Under the pieces are notes generated by a model. That model saw only the letters and a list, made by a program, of their open reading frames with translations, ran no database searches and was not told the DNA's origin. Below are positions 5,200 through 7,731 of a stretch of DNA of 7,731 bases, one piece after another. A program made the position numbers and the translations under genes. How positions within the stretch are numbered: the first letter of the stretch is position 1; each line of letters begins with the position of its first letter. The DNA is from Planctomycetota bacterium (lineage in GTDB: Bacteria > Planctomycetota > Planctomycetia > Pirellulales > Pirellulaceae), in the NCBI GenBank assembly GCA_026692885.1, contig JAPLNJ010000976.1, forward strand, positions 1 to 7,731, written 5' to 3'.

Positions 5200-5442
5200 T
5201 TACTCAAGTGAGAAATCACCAAACTTGTCGGATGCTTCAGCCTCGGCAGCGAAGTCCTTTGCCGTGAATCCGCAATTATGCGTGAGAAACAACAGATGGT
5301 TCGTTAGCTCATCCCAGCCCGTCTTTTCACGGCCACCCAGTCGCTCATCTGCAATCGGAAGGCAGCGTTGTTTGTGGACATGCCAAACTTCCAACAACTC
5401 GCTTTCGTCAGCATCTCGGCGGGACCAGACGGCGACAGCCAT
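5200..5442 (-). CDS. Short acidic hypothetical protein, probably a C-terminal fragment
   Basis: This frame gives 80 residues from an ATG at 5440-5442. It reads AVAVWSRRDADESELLEVWH, then GGREKTGWDELTNHLLFLTH and DFAAEAEASDKFGDFSLE, and stops at TAA 5200-5202. It has good protein composition, is acidic, and has no membrane segment. I do not recognise it. The ATG has no ribosome site of its own because it overlaps the end of the kinase frame, so the start is probably just where the kinase remnant joins and the real gene lost its N-terminus. Translation coupled to the kinase could still produce it. It lies upstream of, and co-oriented with, the EVE-like remnant, 39 bases away, so the two may have been neighbours in one operon. 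Confidence 0.45.
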   Translation of the reverse strand: MAVAVWSRRDADESELLEVWHVHKQRCLPIADERLGGREKTGWDELTNHLLFLTHNCGFTAKDFAAEAEASDKFGDFSLE

Positions 5443-7240
5443 GGCCGATTTGCTCGGCGTTCATGCCAATGCCCGTATCCGTCACGTCGAAGCGGAGAAG
5501 CGGAGGACCACCATCGCTGACGAGCCGAACGGTTAGCCGGATTTCGCCGTGGTCGGTAAACTTGATCGCATTGCCAAGCAGATTGATCAGCACCTGGCGC
5601 AGCCGGTGGGGGTCGGTTAGTACGGTGGCGGGCAGGGGACCGATCAGCTCGGTTTGCAGATTCAGTTGCTTCTCGGCAGTCCGGACCTGCATGAACGAGA
5701 CCACCTCGGCCACCAGTTCGCCGGGCGAACAGCGGATCGGCTCGATCTGCAGCTTCCCGGCTTCCACCTTCGAGAGGTCCAGGATGTCGTTGATCAGTCC
5801 CAGGAGCTGTTCGCCGTTGCGTTTGATCACGGCCACGTGTTCTTGCGCAGCGTGGCCGACGTGTTCCTCCAGGAGGAGATCCGCATAGCCGAGAATAGCC
5901 GTCATGGGCGTGCGGATCTCGTGACTCATGTTGGCCAGAAACTCGCTCTTGGCGCGGGTGGCCGACTCCGCCCGAACGCTCATCGCTTCGGCACGAGCCA
6001 CGGCCTGAGCGAGTCTCGTGTTGGCCGCCCGTAGGTTCTCTTCCGCCCGCTTGCGCTCGGTGATGTCCAGCTGCACGCCTTCACTCATGCCACGGCCGCC
6101 GGGCAGCATGTGGGTGTACGCGGACAATTCGAACCAGGAGGTTCTGCCGCTGGGCAGGCGGGCCTGAAACTCATACTGGAAAGTTCTGCCTTCCCGGGCG
6201 GCTGCTTCCTCGGCGGCCAGCAGGCCGGGCAGATACTCGGGCAGGATCTGTGAATACAAGACGTTGGCATCGGCCAGCACCGCCTCGACGCTCACTTCAT
6301 TCACGCGGCAGACCGCCTCGCTGATGTAGGTGAACCGGCGGTGGCCTGTCGGATCGCCGACAACCTGATAGAGGACGGCTGCGGGCAGACTGTCGGCCAG
6401 TGTCCGCAAGCGGTGTTCGCTTTCGCGCAGCGCCTCCTCCGCCTGCTTGCGATCGGTCATGTCACGGAAATACCAGACGCGGCCGTAGTATCGCTTCTCC
6501 GGTCCGAACATCGGCGACGAGTAACGGTCAAAGACTCGGCCGTCCGCCAGGACTAGCTCATCCCGGCTAGATTCTTGTCTGTGCTCATAGAGGTATTGAA
6601 CTCGCTGGAGAAATGACCGGGGATTCGCCAGCTGGGCCGTCACGAACTGTAGGACCGGCTCATCGATTCTGTCCTCGACAAGCTTTGCCGGGATGTTCCA
6701 CATCTCAATAAATCGGCGGTTATGCGAGAGGATGCGGGCATTTTCATCCACCACAAGGATTCCGTCGATCGAGGCTTCCTGCTGTGTGGCCAGAATGACA
6801 TTTCTGAATTGCAGTTCCTTCTCCGCCCACTTGCGATCGGTGATGTCGATGAAGGTGCAGACGAACTGGTGGGGCGAGGGCCGGAAGGCACGCACCTCAA
6901 AATGCCTCTGCAGTTCGTCGGCGTAGTGCTCGAACAAGGCCGGTTCGCCGGTGAGGGCCACCTTGCCGTACGTCTCGATCCAGTATCGCTCGGTGCCGGG
7001 CAACACATCCAGGACGGTCCGACCTACGATATCGGCCGCCTGCAGACCGGTCATTCGCTCGAAGGCTGGGTTAACGGCCAGAAATCGGTAGTCGATTGGA
7101 TTTCCCTGTCCGTCGCAGATGATTTCGTGCAACGCGAAGCCTTCCAGCATCTCGCGGAACAGCGTGCGGTTGTCCTGCTCGACCTGGCACTGCGAGGTGC
7201 TGTCGCGGCTGGCCAGCAACTTCGGGTTGTTCGCTTCCAT
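5408..7240 (-). CDS. Three-PAS sensor histidine kinase, truncated in its ATPase domain
   Basis: ATG 7238-7240 (610 residues) is preferred over a TTG at 7256-7258. No membrane segment is seen, so sensing is likely cytoplasmic. In order: PAS domains at about 27-135, 145-270 and 275-400, each closing with an (I/M)TDRK/DITERK-type linker, a coiled-coil linker, the HisKA dimerisation domain with SHEIRTPM (phospho-His440), then the start of the HATPase with the N box INLLGNAIKFT (Asn557) and DTGIGM (about 588-593). A normal kinase would continue with the F and G2 boxes and often receiver domains. Here, after AEQI (598), the last 12 residues (GHGCRRLVPPRC) are out-of-frame reading of the next fragment. 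It lacks half the ATP lid and should not autophosphorylate. A receiver domain ends 111 bases upstream, in the same direction. Confidence 0.92.
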   Translation of the reverse strand: MEANNPKLLASRDSTSQCQVEQDNRTLFREMLEGFALHEIICDGQGNPIDYRFLAVNPAFERMTGLQAADIVGRTVLDVLPGTERYWIETYGKVALTGEPALFEHYADELQRHFEVRAFRPSPHQFVCTFIDITDRKWAEKELQFRNVILATQQEASIDGILVVDENARILSHNRRFIEMWNIPAKLVEDRIDEPVLQFVTAQLANPRSFLQRVQYLYEHRQESSRDELVLADGRVFDRYSSPMFGPEKRYYGRVWYFRDMTDRKQAEEALRESEHRLRTLADSLPAAVLYQVVGDPTGHRRFTYISEAVCRVNEVSVEAVLADANVLYSQILPEYLPGLLAAEEAAAREGRTFQYEFQARLPSGRTSWFELSAYTHMLPGGRGMSEGVQLDITERKRAEENLRAANTRLAQAVARAEAMSVRAESATRAKSEFLANMSHEIRTPMTAILGYADLLLEEHVGHAAQEHVAVIKRNGEQLLGLINDILDLSKVEAGKLQIEPIRCSPGELVAEVVSFMQVRTAEKQLNLQTELIGPLPATVLTDPHRLRQVLINLLGNAIKFTDHGEIRLTVRLVSDGGPPLLRFDVTDTGIGMNAEQIGHGCRRLVPPRC

Positions 7241-7351
7241 AGGTCTTCTTCTCGCCAATCGAGAGCCTCGTGTTTTCCTCGAACACCTTGGTCGCCGATC
7301 CCCAGAGCCGGATCGACCGAACCATGTTCTTGCCGAGGTGTCATCCGTGGT

Positions 7352-7731
7352 TCAACTCTGCCCCTGCCCCAAATACGGCCGGAGCATCTCGCGAAGTTCG
7401 GACGAGGTGATCGGTTTGGACAAGTAGTCGTCACAGCCGGCGGCCAGGCTGCGTTCCCGGTCGCCCACCATGGCGTGGGCGGTCAGGGCGACAATCGGTC
7501 CTGTCCAGCCCTGCGCGCGCAGCCAACGCGTGGCTGCCAAGCCATCCAGATCTGGCAACTGAAGGTCCATCAGGATCATGGCGTAGGGCCGGCCTTCCGA
7601 CCGGGACCGTTCCACCATTTGACAAGCCAACTGCCCGTCACCCGCTACTTCGACCTCCAACTTCAGCTTGCGCAGCAGATGCCCAATCACCCGTTGCAGA
7701 CTGGGTTCATCCTCCACCAACAGGACTCGGC
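7352..7731 (-). CDS. Response-regulator receiver (REC) domain, partial at the right edge
   Basis: The minus-strand frame is open to the window edge and reads RVLLVEDEP, then MILMDLQLPDLDG with the phosphoacceptor Asp (codon 7565-7567), IVALTAHAM with the switch Thr, and YLSKPI with the conserved Lys. It ends LRPYLGQGQS at TGA 7352-7354. All phosphorelay residues are present, so the domain should accept phosphate. The acidic pocket lies in VEDE. Nothing follows the domain, as is usual either for a single-domain regulator or for the C-terminus of a hybrid kinase, which is the more likely reading because such REC tails (LTAHAMVGDRERSLAAGCDDY) are typical of hybrid sensor kinases. The N-terminus lies beyond the window. 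The three-PAS kinase starts 111 bases downstream and may be its partner. Confidence 0.9.
   Translation of the reverse strand, partial: RVLLVEDEPSLQRVIGHLLRKLKLEVEVAGDGQLACQMVERSRSEGRPYAMILMDLQLPDLDGLAATRWLRAQGWTGPIVALTAHAMVGDRERSLAAGCDDYLSKPITSSELREMLRPYLGQGQS

Noticed and set aside
1067..5446. A genomic island bounded by a tRNA 3'-end duplication
   Set aside because: No second copy of the tRNA 3' end and no integrase gene was found, so island boundaries cannot be claimed from this window.
1..7731. CRISPR array or other regularly spaced repeats
   Set aside because: No evenly spaced identical repeats with variable spacers were seen; the only dispersed repeats are the three diverged GTGGTGG-rich copies.

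Overview
The window looks like chromosomal DNA from a planctomycete-type bacterium. This is an inference: the aminotransferase wording, the multi-PAS kinase, the weak Shine-Dalgarno signals and several short orphan proteins remind me of Pirellulales genomes, but nothing in the window proves it. I recognise no intact new biological system. What stands out is a stretch of about 4 kb of decaying gene pieces between two more normal flanks.

Left flank (1-1182). A DegT/DnrJ/EryC1/StrS-family sugar aminotransferase runs leftwards off the window edge. A tRNA-Gly(CCC) with its own promoter and a strong intrinsic terminator faces the other way. This part looks intact.

Middle left (1183-2079). This stretch is poor in recognisable genes. 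It holds a perfect 9-bp inverted repeat with an 8-bp centre and three diverged copies of a 27-bp GTGGTGG-rich repeat. A plus-strand frame in it ends in a plausible short helical protein tail.

Middle right (2106-5446). This is a patchwork of small genes and remnants. On the minus strand, from right to left, are: a truncated acidic protein abutting the kinase, an EVE-like N-terminal domain broken by a 4-bp duplication, a small zinc-ribbon protein with a poly-lysine tail, a 101-residue orphan, a broken coding-like remnant, a 164-residue orphan, and a DUF6930-like gene broken by a 2-bp shift. On the plus strand, a HIT-family gene is broken by an exact 7-bp tandem duplication. It then loses its catalytic His-x-His-x-His motif where it joins a piece of another protein. 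Three of the frameshifts are repaired by removing one unit of a short tandem repeat (7, 4 and 2 bp). That is a consistent mutational signature, either of relaxed selection with replication slippage or fill-in repair, or of assembly error.

Right flank (5408-7731). A receiver domain, entering from the right edge, is followed by a three-PAS sensor histidine kinase. The kinase ends abruptly in its ATPase domain, just after the first glycine-box motif (DxGxG), where the sequence joins the patchwork. It should therefore be unable to autophosphorylate. The layout suggests that insertions, deletions and recombination eroded the region between the tRNA and the kinase, leaving debris of what may have been an accessory, possibly restriction-related, cluster.
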